From NCBI GenBank assembly GCA_905250885.1, contig CAJNOQ010003233.1, positions 1 to 20,929 on the forward strand: 20,929 nt of DNA, written 5' to 3'. The position numbers and the translations under genes were made by a program. The notes under the pieces are model-generated. The model did not search any database and was not told the DNA's origin. It saw nothing but the letters and a program-made list of their open reading frames with translations. This DNA is from Didymodactylos carnosus. Its lineage: Eukaryota; Rotifera; Eurotatoria; Philodinida; Philodinidae. Numbering within the stretch: position 1 is the stretch's first letter; each line of letters starts with the position of its first letter. Shown here piece by piece: positions 20,272-20,929 of this stretch.

Positions 20272-20929
20272 CACTTTGTTTACCTTCCATCGGGAACATT
20301 CGAAAATTTTCTAGGGATCATCCAGTCAATGTTTATTATCATTATTAACGTACCTTTTTAATTTGAATTAAAAATAAATCGATTATTTACAATGTCGATA
20401 CCGTTAACATATTTCATACGATTATATAATTTTCACCTTCTTGTACTAATTCTTTTCTTTTCTTATAGCAAAAAAGTATTCTCTCATTGAACATATGACC
20501 TATTGTAAAATAATACATATGATCATAGCAGCTAATTTTAATTTCATATTTTTAATAATTTATTGATTATTTAAAATTTTGATTTTTCAACGTTAGAATG
20601 AGACAACATTCATTTTCAAGAAGAGCAGAAAGCAAATCTTAGAAACAAAAATATGACTCTTTACATGTGAGAGATGTTAAATTAACAGAAAGAGTGAAAA
20701 CACAAATGATATGTCAAAGTAGAAAATAAAACAAAAAACAAGAGACAAAATGCAGTTCTCTGTTTTTATTATAAACATTGTTAGGTGGAATAGAACTAGC
20801 TGACCCGTATATACAAAGTAAAATAAGGATAGAAATAGATGATTAACGGTGCTTTAACGAATAAAGTTGAACTTCTGGGTATGGAGCTAGGAAATTTTCG
20901 AATGTTCCCGATGGAAGGTAAACAAAGTG
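20272..20929. mobile_element. Terminal-inverted-repeat element (MITE-like), about 658 bp, reaching the window end
   Basis: 20272-20315 and the reverse complement of 20886-20929 match over about 43 bp with one difference. Both begin CACTTTGTTTACCTTCCATC and continue with GGGAACATTCGAAAATTT. The interior is AT-rich and lacks a transposase. The window ends at the last base of the right repeat, so a target-site duplication cannot be checked and the repeat could extend slightly further. The CACT start recalls CACTA-type ends, but that is weak evidence. Confidence 0.75.

Noticed and set aside
1-20929. CRISPR array, tRNA or rRNA genes, bacterial operon signals
   Set aside because: No regularly spaced direct repeats, cloverleaf sequences or rRNA motifs were recognised, and the gene structure is that of a eukaryote with spliceosomal introns.

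Overview
The window looks like nuclear DNA of a small invertebrate animal. It is AT-rich. The genes are split by many short introns (mostly 49-70 nt, with GTAAG/GTATG donors and TTTTAG/TTTAG acceptors), and the recognisable proteins are animal-type: a CDC14 dual-specificity phosphatase, two aquaglyceroporins and a class-B DnaJ/Hsp40. A rotifer, perhaps a bdelloid, would fit the compact introns and the many short inverted-repeat elements. That is an inference; nothing here fixes the taxon.

Layout. Bases 1-1820 show no gene. Bases 1922-7337 on the minus strand hold a CDC14-like phosphatase that I could follow through 17 exons, with reading frame preserved at every junction. Its catalytic core is complete. 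A 342-nt exon in the tail encodes two C2H2 zinc fingers and joins in frame, which would make a phosphatase/zinc-finger chimera. Bases 7338-10800 are gene-free and contain two inverted-repeat elements (8638-9322, with 9-bp target duplications, and 9754-10458). Bases 10800-11937 on the plus strand are a decayed class-B DnaJ gene with frameshifts and stops. It overlaps tail-to-tail a minus-strand exon of an unrecognised small membrane protein (11903-12100). A foldback element lies at 12682-13047.

Bases 13508-14475 (minus) are a three-exon aquaglyceroporin. Bases 17865-19800 (minus) are a second, diverged aquaglyceroporin with seven exons, one of them only 13 nt long. The 3.4 kb between them is AT-rich and holds an inverted-repeat structure (15968-17452) enclosing two adjacent near-perfect hairpins and an 8-bp minisatellite. 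A last terminal-inverted-repeat element (20272-20929) ends at or next to the final base of the window.

How the genes relate. The two aquaglyceroporins are a tandem pair that probably arose by old duplication. They share one intron position, immediately before the first NPA loop, and would both move water and glycerol-like solutes across a membrane. CDC14 (cell-cycle and cilium phosphatase) has no obvious functional tie to them. All three intact genes lie on the minus strand, but spacing and introns argue for separate transcription. The rest of the window is dominated by non-autonomous-looking mobile-element remnants: five inverted-repeat structures in 21 kb.
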